From an uncultured archaeon (GTDB lineage: Archaea > Thermoproteota > Nitrososphaeria > Nitrososphaerales > Nitrosopumilaceae): a stretch of DNA of 27,827 nucleotides. This document shows, in pieces, positions 7,981 to 15,124 of the stretch (positions are counted from its first letter, which is position 1; every line of letters begins with the position of its first letter). The notes under the pieces were generated by a model. It was not told where the DNA came from and did no database searches. It saw nothing but the letters and a program-made list of their open reading frames with translations. Both the position numbers and the translations under genes were made by a program. Location of the stretch: the NCBI GenBank assembly GCA_950073955.1, contig CATMRH010000003.1, positions 1 through 27,827 of the forward strand, in the 5' to 3' direction.

Positions 7981-8772
7981 ATTAGCAAAATAATAGAAAT
8001 AATCTTTCAGTTAACTGGTATCTATAAGATCTACGGAAAGAGGCTAGAACATGAAATTCTAAATGGAGACATTCCAAATCATGTTGCACTAATTTTAGAT
8101 GGAAATAGAAGATGGGCTAAAATGCACCTATCTATACCAAAAACAGGCCATTGGAAAGGAGCAGATGCGGTAGAAAATCTTCTTGATTGGTGTGAAGAAT
8201 TGGATATCAAAATTGTTACATTATACGCACTTTCAGCAGAGAATTTGGATAGAAAGGATGAGGAATTAGAACAAATCTATGAATTAATTCGTATGAGACT
8301 TGAGAAATTGTACAATGATCCTAGAATACACAGATGTAAAATGAGAGTCAAAGGTATTGGAAGAATTGAACTATTACCAGATTCTATTAAAGATATTTTG
8401 AAACGATTAGATGATGTTACAAAAAATTATGACAATCATTTTCTAAATATTGCATTAGCATATGGAGGACAATATGAGTTAGTAGATGCAGTTAAAAAAA
8501 TAGGAAAAAAAATCAAAGATGGTTCTCTTGAGATAGATGATATTAACAAAAAAGAGATTGAATCAAACCTTTACACATCACACTTACCACAATCATCTCC
8601 AGATATGATTTTACGAACATCAGGAGAAAAAAGATTAAGTGGATTTCTCATGTGGCAAAGTGCCTATAGTGAATTGATCTTTATGGATATTTTTTGGCCA
8701 GAGTTTAGAAAAATTGATTTAATGAGAGGAATTAGAACTTTTCAAGAAAGAAAAAGAAGATTAGGAAAATGA
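7981..8772 (+). CDS. uppS: cis-prenyltransferase (polyprenyl diphosphate synthase), start codon unresolved
   Basis: The first ATG of the frame (8122) lies after the catalytic DGNRRWA motif, so it cannot be the real start. Reading the same frame back from 8122 gives a family-like N-terminus (TGIYKIYGKRLEHEIL, then NHVALILDGNRRWA) as far as the in-frame TAA at 7975-7977, with no ATG, GTG or TTG in between. I placed the start at the ATT at 7981; ATA at 7990 or 7993, or a frameshift from the ATG at 7961, are alternatives. From 7981 the protein has 263 residues. Further family signatures are YALSAENLDR, SPDMILRTSGEKRLSGFLMWQ and ELIFMDIFWPEF. The enzyme builds long-chain polyprenyl diphosphate, the lipid carrier for protein glycosylation and surface glycans. 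The end overlaps the Nudix gene by 4 nt. Confidence 0.9.
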   Translation: MSKIIEIIFQLTGIYKIYGKRLEHEILNGDIPNHVALILDGNRRWAKMHLSIPKTGHWKGADAVENLLDWCEELDIKIVTLYALSAENLDRKDEELEQIYELIRMRLEKLYNDPRIHRCKMRVKGIGRIELLPDSIKDILKRLDDVTKNYDNHFLNIALAYGGQYELVDAVKKIGKKIKDGSLEIDDINKKEIESNLYTSHLPQSSPDMILRTSGEKRLSGFLMWQSAYSELIFMDIFWPEFRKIDLMRGIRTFQERKRRLGK

Positions 8773-9188
8773 TAGAAGAAACTTCCGCTGGAATAGTATT
8801 ATTTAGAAAAGAAGATTCAAAAATTTTGTTTTTACTTTTACACTATCCTTCTGGACATTGGGATTTTATAAAAGGAAAGATGGAAGAAGGGGAATCAACT
8901 CATGAAACTGCAATTAGAGAAGCTAAAGAAGAAACTGGAATTATAGACATTACGTTTTTAGAAAATTTTGAAGAATGGATTAACTATGATTTTCAATATC
9001 AGGGAGAATTAGTTCACAAAAAGGTGGTATTTTTCTTGGCTGAAACAAAAACTAAAGAAGTTATGATTTCACATGAACATCTTGATTTCACTTGGATGGA
9101 TTATAATACATCCATGGAAAAAACTACATTTGATAATGCAAAAACTGTGTTAACAAGAGCACAAATGCTACTTACCAAAACTTTGTAG
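8769..9188 (+). CDS. Nudix hydrolase, Ap4A-hydrolase-like
   Basis: 139 residues. A complete Nudix box spans residues 36-58: Gly36, Glu42, Arg50-Glu51, Glu54-Glu55, Gly57, matching GX5EX7REUXEEXGU. The start SAGIVLFRKE and HYPSGHWDFIKGK resemble bis(5'-nucleosyl)-tetraphosphatases, but Nudix substrates cannot be read from sequence alone. ATGA overlap with uppS means coupled translation, so hydrolysis of a nucleotide or prenyl diphosphate linked to the glycan-lipid pathway is possible (inference). The 3' end overlaps the convergent pyrF gene by 21 bp. Confidence 0.92.
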   Translation: MIEETSAGIVLFRKEDSKILFLLLHYPSGHWDFIKGKMEEGESTHETAIREAKEETGIIDITFLENFEEWINYDFQYQGELVHKKVVFFLAETKTKEVMISHEHLDFTWMDYNTSMEKTTFDNAKTVLTRAQMLLTKTL

Positions 9189-9908
9189 ATGTAATTTCTT
9201 TGCCACACTTATAGGATTTTTAGCATTGAGAATAGTTCTGCCAACAATCAGATAATCAGTTCCAGCAGATATTACTTCATTTGCATTTCCGCCTTGAGTG
9301 CCAACACCTGGAGAGAATATGTTCAAGTTTTTTCCTGCTTTTTTAGCACAGTATTGAATAATTTTTGGAAAAGTTGCTCCTATTACAATACCATCAACTT
9401 TTGCAGTTAGAGCCCAATTTAGAAATAATTGGTATAGTTGCTGTTTTTTTCCCATTTTTACCTCCATATCATAAAATAATTTAGCTTCTGGTGCGCTCAT
9501 ATGACATAAAGTAATGACACCTTTGTCATGTTTATGAGCAGATTTTACAAGATTTTTCAGACTGTCAAGACCCATTATGGGGTTTGCAATAACTGCATCA
9601 AATCCTAAATTCCAAAGATTATCTGTTGTTATTTGATTAGTATTTCCAATATCATTGAGTTTGATGTCTGCAATTGTTTGTAAACCATACCTATGGGCTG
9701 TTTTGTTAATTTTTAGAATTTCTTTACCACTCAAAGGAAGGAGTAGATGAAAATTTAGTTTAATGCCGCATAGAAAAGGATGTAATTGTTTAATATTTTC
9801 AATAGTTTTTGCTTGTAAATTTTTAACTGAGAGATCATAATCATTTGCAAGAATTACGCTTCCGTGTGTTTTTGAGAATTTTGAAAGTCTAGTTTTGAAG
9901 GTGACCAT
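9168..9908 (-). CDS. pyrF: Orotidine 5'-phosphate decarboxylase
   Basis: 246 residues from the ATG at 9908; an in-frame TTG at 9914 is a less likely alternative. The enzyme decarboxylates OMP to UMP, the last step of de novo pyrimidine synthesis. The catalytic Asp-Lys-X2-Asp array is in IADIKLNDIGNT (Asp81, Lys83, Asp86), the substrate Asp23 in ILANDYD, and the phosphate-binding loop in SPGVGTQGG. The LANDYD and CHMSAPEAK segments resemble the PyrF group containing the OMP decarboxylase of orotate-type TIM barrels. The start lies inside the 3' end of the upstream gene (20-nt overlap), so the two are probably co-transcribed. Confidence 0.9.
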   Translation of the reverse strand: MVTFKTRLSKFSKTHGSVILANDYDLSVKNLQAKTIENIKQLHPFLCGIKLNFHLLLPLSGKEILKINKTAHRYGLQTIADIKLNDIGNTNQITTDNLWNLGFDAVIANPIMGLDSLKNLVKSAHKHDKGVITLCHMSAPEAKLFYDMEVKMGKKQQLYQLFLNWALTAKVDGIVIGATFPKIIQYCAKKAGKNLNIFSPGVGTQGGNANEVISAGTDYLIVGRTILNAKNPISVAKKLHLQSFGK

Positions 9909-10575
9909 AATCAACTAACGGATGTGTGTATTTTAATTTTATTATTTTGATATATGAATAACCATGTTCAGATGGATTTTCTACAAAAATTGGTTCAGAG
10001 CCATTAGTTGATGAAAATTTCATGAAAGGCTTGTGTGGATCACTATCTAAAACTACATGACAAAAGTAAGATGTTCCTTCTTCACTGAAAGTCATAAAAA
10101 CTCCAATTAACCATTTGTCATTGCGTGGAAATAGAAATAGTGGAAAAGGAATTTCTTCAAAACCCCAAGTAAGTTTTGCAAGACTAGACAAATCTTCTAA
10201 TTCAATCGGTTGATACCTATCAAAAGTTCCATTACCAGGTCTCAAAGTTTTTGGAAGAGATTTAATTTTAATTATAGGAGAATAGAGCTTGCTAGCATCA
10301 GAAGTAGTATCAACAATTTTAGATTCTTCTTTTCCTTTTTTTAATCCATAGCAAAGATAATGACCAACATGTTCCAGAGGAGTATAGTACACAATTGGTT
10401 TTTCTTTAAGTATATCCATTTGTACAGATAAAATTTTCTGTCCTTCATAATCATGTAAGAAAGATACACGTGGTGCACGCTCAAGTGCACAAACAAGTCT
10501 AGAGAATTCCAAAGTTGAATTTACTTGAATGTAACGTGGTAATTTATCATCAGAAGTTTTTTGTAATTTTTCCAT
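9889..10575 (-). CDS. Conserved hypothetical protein upstream of pyrF
   Basis: 228 residues, soluble, mixed alpha/beta, without a signal peptide or membrane helix. I do not recognise the family. Visible features are an N-terminal region rich in beta strands, several aromatic patches (IVYYTPLEHVGHYLCYG; WGFEEIPFPLFLFPR) and a long beta-rich C-terminus. Only two Cys lie apart, so no zinc site is evident. The 20-nt overlap with pyrF suggests co-expression with pyrimidine synthesis but does not define a role. AT-rich sequence TTTAATTT lies upstream on the minus strand. The intergenic gap to purA is 49 nt. Confidence 0.8.
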   Translation of the reverse strand: MEKLQKTSDDKLPRYIQVNSTLEFSRLVCALERAPRVSFLHDYEGQKILSVQMDILKEKPIVYYTPLEHVGHYLCYGLKKGKEESKIVDTTSDASKLYSPIIKIKSLPKTLRPGNGTFDRYQPIELEDLSSLAKLTWGFEEIPFPLFLFPRNDKWLIGVFMTFSEEGTSYFCHVVLDSDPHKPFMKFSSTNGSEPIFVENPSEHGYSYIKIIKLKYTHPLVDYGHLQN

Positions 10576-10624
10576 AAAGAATTTCTGTAGATAATCAAAT
10601 TAAACTTATCCAAAATTTTGGAGC

Positions 10625-11626
10625 CTAGTTTCTTCTATCAATGACATCAATAGTATCTGGGCCAGTTCCAATGATTGTTACAGGCGTATGTAATTCATCT
10701 TCAATGTTTTTTATGAATGCTTTTGCATCTTTAGATAGATCGTCAAATGAATTTTTACTGGCACAATCAGGAAAAAGAACATCTAATTTTGTTATACAAA
10801 TTTGTGTTGCACCATTAAGCATGATTGCACGCCTAGCTAAATTAAAATCAAAATTAGCAGCACGTCTCTGACGACCAGTTACAGTGCCAAATTCTGACCA
10901 TCCCTTTTTTTCAGCCTCTTCAAGTGAGAGTTCGTTTTCAAGAGGACCAGTTCCAACACGCGTTACATATGATTTGAAAACAACAATTACCTCATCAACC
11001 TTGGTAGGACCAAGACCAACATCGGCACATATTCCAGATGCAGTAACATCTTTTGAGGTCACAAATGGATATGTTCCATGCCATAAGGAGAGGAAAGTCC
11101 CTTGTGTACCCTCCACCAGTATGTTCTCATTTGCAGAAAGTGCAGAATTTATCGCCTGTGGGACATCTATAACAAGTGCAGATAAAGAGTCAATGTCTTT
11201 TGCTAATTTTAAAACTCTCATAGCTCTATCGGCATTAGCAGGGCCTGTACCAGAGCCTGTACTTCCAATTTTTTCTTTTAATTCACCTTTAGAATCTCGT
11301 GTTAGATGAGTTTCTTCAATAATCCCACACTGTTTATCAATAAAGGAACGTCCTGATACGTTAAAATCTTGAATTTCTTTTTTTAGAATATCTGGATTGA
11401 TAACAACTCCAGGACCAATCATTACTTTGGCATCTTTATTAAGAAATCCACTTGGAAGCATTCTAACTTTGTATACTTTATCACCATCTCTAATTGTGTG
11501 GCCAGCATTTGGACCGGCACCACCACGTACTATGATTTTTGGATTGTCTTTGATTGCCAAATATGAGATTATTTTTCCTTTACCTTCATCTCCAAAAAAT
11601 CCGCCAACAACTACAGTTGATGTCAT
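10625..11626 (-). CDS. purA: Adenylosuccinate synthetase, short archaeal form
   Basis: 333 residues, about 90 fewer than bacterial PurA, as in many archaea. It couples GTP hydrolysis to ligation of IMP and aspartate, the first step from IMP to AMP. The GTP loop is GDEGKGK at 12-18 with catalytic Asp13, and His43 lies in the GPNAGHTI motif. Further family motifs are IGPGVVINP, GSTGSGTGPANADR, EGTQGTFLSLWHGTYPFVTS and TVTGRQRR. The ATG at 11626 has a TTAAATAA box about 25 nt upstream and forms a divergent pair with the gene at 11707. Confidence 0.96.
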   Translation of the reverse strand: MTSTVVVGGFFGDEGKGKIISYLAIKDNPKIIVRGGAGPNAGHTIRDGDKVYKVRMLPSGFLNKDAKVMIGPGVVINPDILKKEIQDFNVSGRSFIDKQCGIIEETHLTRDSKGELKEKIGSTGSGTGPANADRAMRVLKLAKDIDSLSALVIDVPQAINSALSANENILVEGTQGTFLSLWHGTYPFVTSKDVTASGICADVGLGPTKVDEVIVVFKSYVTRVGTGPLENELSLEEAEKKGWSEFGTVTGRQRRAANFDFNLARRAIMLNGATQICITKLDVLFPDCASKNSFDDLSKDAKAFIKNIEDELHTPVTIIGTGPDTIDVIDRRN

Positions 11627-11646
11627 GTTGTTGAGCTTCTATCTCG

Positions 11647-11683
11647 TTTATTTAAGCTAAAGTGTTTGCACATGATTTTATAT
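11647..11683. promoter_or_regulatory. Divergent promoter between purA and the 11707 gene
   Basis: Two TATA-like elements face in opposite directions: TTAAATAA on the minus strand (11647-11654), about 25 nt from the purA ATG, and TTTATAT on the plus strand (11677-11683), about 27 nt from the ATG at 11707. Both spacings fit leaderless transcripts. A GTG at 11662 that would extend the plus-strand gene lies ahead of its TATA box and is rejected. Confidence 0.5.
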
Positions 11684-11706
11684 CCAACAGAAATTCTTTT
11701 AGATAT

Positions 11707-12168
11707 ATGGTAGAAGAAAATTTTGCTGGAAATATCATAATTAACTTGGCTAGTCTTCCAGACTTTCTAAGAAATCCAATTTTGAAAAAGAGAATGGTAG
11801 AGTTTTTTTCATTGTCTGAAGCAGAGCGAAAAGAGATTATAAACAATGCATTAGAAGCAGGGCCGACTATTCCATTTCCTAACTTTTCAAAATTATTCAA
11901 ATCATGGCTTAAAATTTTAACAACTCTATCAGAAGAGCAAAGAACAGGATTATTTTCAGCATACATTACAGAGGTTTCACAATTTCCACAGAAATTAATC
12001 AATTTTCATTTAGATGGGATTCTAGAAATATTTTTAACGTTAAAGGAAAATGAAAAAGAAATTATTTCTAATACCATTAAAAAAATCATTAATAATCTAA
12101 ACGAAGAAGAAAAAAGAAAAATTTTGATAGTAATACCAGATAATGCTAAAAAACACTTGAAGTTTTAG
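11707..12168 (+). CDS. Small helical protein, unknown function
   Basis: 153 residues from the ATG at 11707, chosen by the TATA spacing. The protein looks all-helical: several amphipathic helices with repeated patterns such as FFSLSEAERKEIINNAL, ILTTLSEEQRTGLF and FLTLKENEKEIISNTI, each a hydrophobic stretch followed by an SEE/KEN turn. This gives an internal period of roughly 45 residues, as in helical-hairpin repeats. No cysteines, no membrane helix, no recognised family. The 3' end overlaps the convergent YggX-like gene by 4 bp. Confidence 0.75.
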   Translation: MVEENFAGNIIINLASLPDFLRNPILKKRMVEFFSLSEAERKEIINNALEAGPTIPFPNFSKLFKSWLKILTTLSEEQRTGLFSAYITEVSQFPQKLINFHLDGILEIFLTLKENEKEIISNTIKKIINNLNEEEKRKILIVIPDNAKKHLKF

Positions 12169-12446
12169 GTACCTGTAGGTTCATCAGGTTTTCTATTATC
12201 TTCATTTGAGTAATCTATAATTTCTCCTTCAGGAGATAATACACCTACAAAGATCTTTTCATGTTTTTTCAATAATTTCCGATGATCTGACATAGACATA
12301 TCAAGTTTCATTTCATTCATTACCATCACTTGGTATTCTTTCCATTCAGCCCAACATTTGTTGCAAGTAGGGTATTTCTCAGCAACAATACCAAGTTCTT
12401 CGTTATCAGGAATAGAATTCTTACATTTTGTGCAAATACGACTCAT
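12165..12446 (-). CDS. YggX-like Fe(2+)-trafficking domain protein with zinc ribbon
   Basis: 93 residues from the ATG at 12446 (MSRICTKCK); the longer frame to 12569 has a nonsense hydrophobic leader. Residues 25-60 carry a WAEWKEYQVMVMNEMKLDM block followed by HRKLL. This matches the core of bacterial YggX, where W-A-X-W, Q-X-M, N-E-X-K-L and H-R-K-L-L recur in the same order. YggX protects iron-sulfur enzymes and traffics Fe(II). Unlike E. coli YggX, this protein has two CXXC pairs in its N-terminal third (CTKC, CNKC), a likely metal ribbon. On the minus strand two ATAAAAG-like boxes lie about 27 nt before the ATG. Confidence 0.8.
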   Translation of the reverse strand: MSRICTKCKNSIPDNEELGIVAEKYPTCNKCWAEWKEYQVMVMNEMKLDMSMSDHRKLLKKHEKIFVGVLSPEGEIIDYSNEDNRKPDEPTGT

Positions 12447-12523
12447 GAAAATTAACAATAATGAACTCCTTTTATCTTTTATTGATTCTAAAGTAATAAT
12501 AATTAACATAGGCAAAATTATGC

Positions 12524-12733
12524 ATGAAGATAAAATGTCCAAAATGCAAGGAAGATGCAGAATTAACAATGGATTTCTCTTTAGTCAAATGTGGTTCTTG
12601 TGATTTTGAAATGAGTTATGGAGAATATGTAAAATATGTTGCACATAATGAATCTAGGTATTCAGATATTCTTGGAGATTATGTAGGTAGCACAGAAGGT
12701 CAATCCTCAGGTTCGTTGGATGAATGGGATTAA
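12524..12733 (+). CDS. Small zinc-ribbon protein
   Basis: 69 residues. An N-terminal zinc ribbon is formed by CPKC (5-8) and CGSC (23-26), followed by an aromatic, acidic tail (MSYGEYVKYVAHNE, then Ser/Gly/Asp-rich). No function recognised; similar ribbons occur in transcription and translation accessory factors. It is divergent from the YggX-like gene with a 77-nt gap, and AATAATTAA lies about 22-27 nt before the ATG. Confidence 0.75.
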   Translation: MKIKCPKCKEDAELTMDFSLVKCGSCDFEMSYGEYVKYVAHNESRYSDILGDYVGSTEGQSSGSLDEWD

Positions 12734-12793
12734 CAATATGGTGAAATCATTCATCAGATTAAAATAATTAGTTTAACAAGTTTCTAAACATCA

Positions 12794-13435
12794 TTGGAAT
12801 TTTTATTAGAAAATATACTTAACCTGATAGGATTTTTGGTAGGGCTCAGTATAGGGATAATGTCATTTATTGGATTTAGAAATACAGGTAGCCCTACACT
12901 ATTTAGATTAACAATTGCATTTTTTTCAATAAGTTTAGGATTTTTTGTAATATGGGTTGGATACATGGCAGAAGACTTGATTATAAAATCTGGAAGTATA
13001 GCGAAATGGGTTCAAACTTTGGGAATCGCAATTCAAACAGTAGGATACTTTTTCATTGCATTTTCACATAGTATAAAATCATTTTTTCCAAAATCTAGAT
13101 ACTTTAGATCAATTGGAGTTTTTCCATTATTCCTAATTTCTTCCGTTCAGATAGAACATATCTTCAGAGCAGTTTCGTTTATTTTGTTGGCATATGCTGC
13201 TATTGAAACAATGTTATCGTATTTTGAGAATAGAAAAAAAGGTACAATATCAGTTTCTGTTGGACTATCGCTCTTAGCATTAGGTGAATTTTTAGGATGG
13301 TATTCATTTCTGTTCCCAGAATCAATTCTATATTATGTATCAATGATAATCAAAATTGTGGGATTGATTGCATTATTCATTCCTGTGAGCAAAGTACCAT
13401 TAACCAAAATAAAATTTGATGAAGGATTAGAATAA
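12794..13435 (+). CDS. Seven-helix integral membrane protein
   Basis: 213 residues from a TTG at 12794. An in-frame TAA at 12785 rules out a longer form, and TTAAAATAATTA is centred about 27 nt upstream. About seven hydrophobic helices are visible (near 6-28, 34-57, 74-92, 104-116, 119-141, 150-170 and 177-199), with positive residues in the loop KSFFPKSRYFRS and after the last helix. No catalytic motif. The topology is that of a small sensor or transporter, but I do not recognise a family. The next gene is a winged-helix regulator on the same strand, 119 nt downstream. Confidence 0.8.
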   Translation: MEFLLENILNLIGFLVGLSIGIMSFIGFRNTGSPTLFRLTIAFFSISLGFFVIWVGYMAEDLIIKSGSIAKWVQTLGIAIQTVGYFFIAFSHSIKSFFPKSRYFRSIGVFPLFLISSVQIEHIFRAVSFILLAYAAIETMLSYFENRKKGTISVSVGLSLLALGEFLGWYSFLFPESILYYVSMIIKIVGLIALFIPVSKVPLTKIKFDEGLE

Positions 13436-13554
13436 TTTTAACACAGCCTCAAAATTTTGAACAATTAAAAATTTGTCAATTTCTTTTATCTTTTTAGTAT
13501 ATTGGAAAATATCATTGTCCTCTCATAGAAATTTGATCTATTATGTATAAGAAA

Positions 13555-13842
13555 ATGGCAGAATATAGAACTCATATGAAAATTATTGGAGATATTCTAT
13601 CAACAACTCAAGATGACTTACAAGATGAGAATGGAGCATCAGTTACTTATCTGATTAGAAAGGCAAATATCTCTCATTCTAGAATTTCAAGAATCTTGAA
13701 AACTTTGGTATCACAGGGGCTTTTAGAACAAGTCAAGTCTCAACGCTCAAATAAATATAGAATTAGTCAATCGGGTAGAGAATTTCTTCAAGCATATTAT
13801 AAATTTACAAACTTTGCAGATAGTTTTGGATTAAGCATCTAG
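13555..13842 (+). CDS. Winged-helix DNA-binding protein (HTH_45/ArnR-like)
   Basis: 95 residues from the ATG at 13555. An ATG at 13543 would add MYKK, but the second copy at 20777 starts at the aligned position (MAEYRTHMKI against MVTYRTSMQI). The recognition helix is in ANISHSRISRILKTLVSQGLL, and the wing in SNKYRISQSGREFL. Single-domain winged-helix proteins of this type are numerous in thaumarchaea and are likely transcription regulators. Target unknown; the upstream membrane-protein gene is a candidate by position only. The stop overlaps that of the acidic micro-gene on the other strand. Confidence 0.87.
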   Translation: MAEYRTHMKIIGDILSTTQDDLQDENGASVTYLIRKANISHSRISRILKTLVSQGLLEQVKSQRSNKYRISQSGREFLQAYYKFTNFADSFGLSI

Positions 13843-13928
13843 TCTTCTATTTCATCAGATTCATCTAATTCATCATCAAAATCATCTTCAAAATCTGTGT
13901 CCCCAGGATTAGTAGAAGGTTCAGACAT
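13839..13928 (-). CDS. 29-residue highly acidic peptide
   Basis: An ATG ORF that reads MSEPSTNPGDTDFEDD, then FDDELDESDEIED, and stops. More than half of the residues are Asp or Glu, with almost no basic residue. Its stop shares the palindrome CTAG with the winged-helix gene stop (4-bp overlap), and the start lies 48 bp from the divergent Sua5 gene. The neat fit between two genes and the clear Ser/Asp/Glu composition argue for a real gene, but at this length chance cannot be excluded. It could be a DNA-mimic or chaperone-type acidic tail protein (speculation). Confidence 0.5.
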   Translation of the reverse strand: MSEPSTNPGDTDFEDDFDDELDESDEIED

Positions 13929-13976
13929 ACTTTACAATTGAAAATTTTCTACTGTTAAAAACTTATTCAAAAGTAA

Positions 13977-14606
13977 ATGGTAATTAAACAAAAAAGAATA
14001 GAGCGGGTGTTGAAAGTAACTTGTAATAAAGAAGGAATTGAAAAAGCATCTCAAATTATTAATCAAGGAGGGATTGTTGTTTTTCCAACAGATACAGTAT
14101 ATGGAATAGGATGTGATCCATACAATAAAGATTCGGTAAGAAAAATTTATGAGATTAAATCCAGAAAAATTTCAAAACCGTTTCCAGTTTTAGTGTATTC
14201 AAAAGATATTGCTGAAAGGATTGCTTTTTTTGATGAATTCACTAAAAAAATTGTAGAAAGATTTTGGCCAGGACCACTAACAGTAATTCTAAAATTAACT
14301 GATGAAAATCTAAAAGAATCATTAAATGTGACCGACAAAATTGCCATAAGAGTTCCTAATCATAAATGTACATTAGAATTATTGAAGAAATGTAATTTTC
14401 TAGTGGGAACTAGCGCCAATATTTCTGGACATTCATCATTTACAAATCCTGATGAATGTTTTAACAATTTTAGAAAATATGATGTTTTTGTTGATGGGGG
14501 AATAATTACTAGCAAGTCAGAATCAACTATAATTGAGATAGAAAATGAGGAGATCAAAATTATTCGAGAAGGCGCATTAAGTCACGAGGAGATTTTGGGA
14601 TTATGA
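13977..14606 (+). CDS. sua5: L-threonylcarbamoyladenylate synthase (YrdC/Sua5 family)
   Basis: 209 residues, the single-domain YrdC form without the C-terminal Sua5 domain. Motifs are GGIVVFPTDTVYGIGCD (31-47), the KSRKISKPFPVLV substrate loop, FWPGPLTVIL, IAIRVPNH and LVGTSANISG. It makes threonylcarbamoyl-AMP from Thr, bicarbonate and ATP for t6A37 of ANN-decoding tRNAs; KEOPS then transfers the group. The KEOPS component Cgi121 is encoded nearby on the opposite strand (15116-15889). The end overlaps the THUMP gene by 4 nt. Confidence 0.94.
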   Translation: MVIKQKRIERVLKVTCNKEGIEKASQIINQGGIVVFPTDTVYGIGCDPYNKDSVRKIYEIKSRKISKPFPVLVYSKDIAERIAFFDEFTKKIVERFWPGPLTVILKLTDENLKESLNVTDKIAIRVPNHKCTLELLKKCNFLVGTSANISGHSSFTNPDECFNNFRKYDVFVDGGIITSKSESTIIEIENEEIKIIREGALSHEEILGL

Positions 14607-15124
14607 ATTTGATTATTACTTGTGCTAGGCATCTTGAACCTGAAACTGAGAAAGAACTAAGTGATATTCTAGAAGAATTGGGAGATTCTGATGCAAAAGT
14701 TTCAATCACAAATATGTCAGGAATTTTGACTGCCAAAACGAAGCTCGAACCGATTGAGGTTGTAAGAAAAATTAAAGAAATGCTTCTTGATGAACCTTGG
14801 AGTATTAGATATTGTCTAAGAATCATACCAATTCAAAAAGTCATTAAAACAAAAATTGAAGAAATAGAAAAAGCAGTTACAGACATATCCGGACAAATTT
14901 CTAATGAAGAAACATACAGAATATCAGTAGAAAAAAGAAATTCAGACTTATCTAGTCAAGAAATTATTTCAAAAATAGCAAGTAAAATAAAAAATAAAGT
15001 ATCACTTGAATTTCCAGATAAAATTATCCTAATCGAAATCCTAGGTGATAAAACAGGTATTTCTATATTAAAAAAAGTAGATGTGCTAAGCGTTGAAAAG
15101 ACTAAACGCAGTATCTCAGAGTAA
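14603..15124 (+). CDS. THUMP-domain protein, Tan1-like
   Basis: 173 residues. The N-terminal region ITCARHLEPETEKEL with ILEELG and the C-terminal THUMP-type segment (ETYRISVEKRNSDLSSQEIISKIASKI, ending in IEILGDKTGISIL) match Tan1-like THUMP proteins. Eukaryotic Tan1 binds tRNA and assists Kre33/TmcA-type acetylation of C12. No methyltransferase or sulfurtransferase domain is attached. The 4-nt ATGA overlap with sua5 couples two tRNA-modification genes. The 3' end overlaps the convergent Cgi121 fusion gene by 9 bp. Confidence 0.85.
   Translation: MNLIITCARHLEPETEKELSDILEELGDSDAKVSITNMSGILTAKTKLEPIEVVRKIKEMLLDEPWSIRYCLRIIPIQKVIKTKIEEIEKAVTDISGQISNEETYRISVEKRNSDLSSQEIISKIASKIKNKVSLEFPDKIILIEILGDKTGISILKKVDVLSVEKTKRSISE

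Noticed and set aside
10884..11309. 141-codon ORF antisense to purA
   Set aside because: It lies wholly inside purA, which has all its motifs; composition (Ser/Thr/Pro-rich) is that of a reverse-frame shadow.
11652..12002. 116-codon ORF antisense to the 11707 gene
   Set aside because: The plus-strand gene has the TATA box, the better composition and the fitting convergent end; this frame is a shadow.
12447..12569. 41-residue N-terminal extension of the YggX-like protein
   Set aside because: It precedes MSRICTKC with random hydrophobic residues, contains the TATA region and overlaps the divergent gene at 12524.
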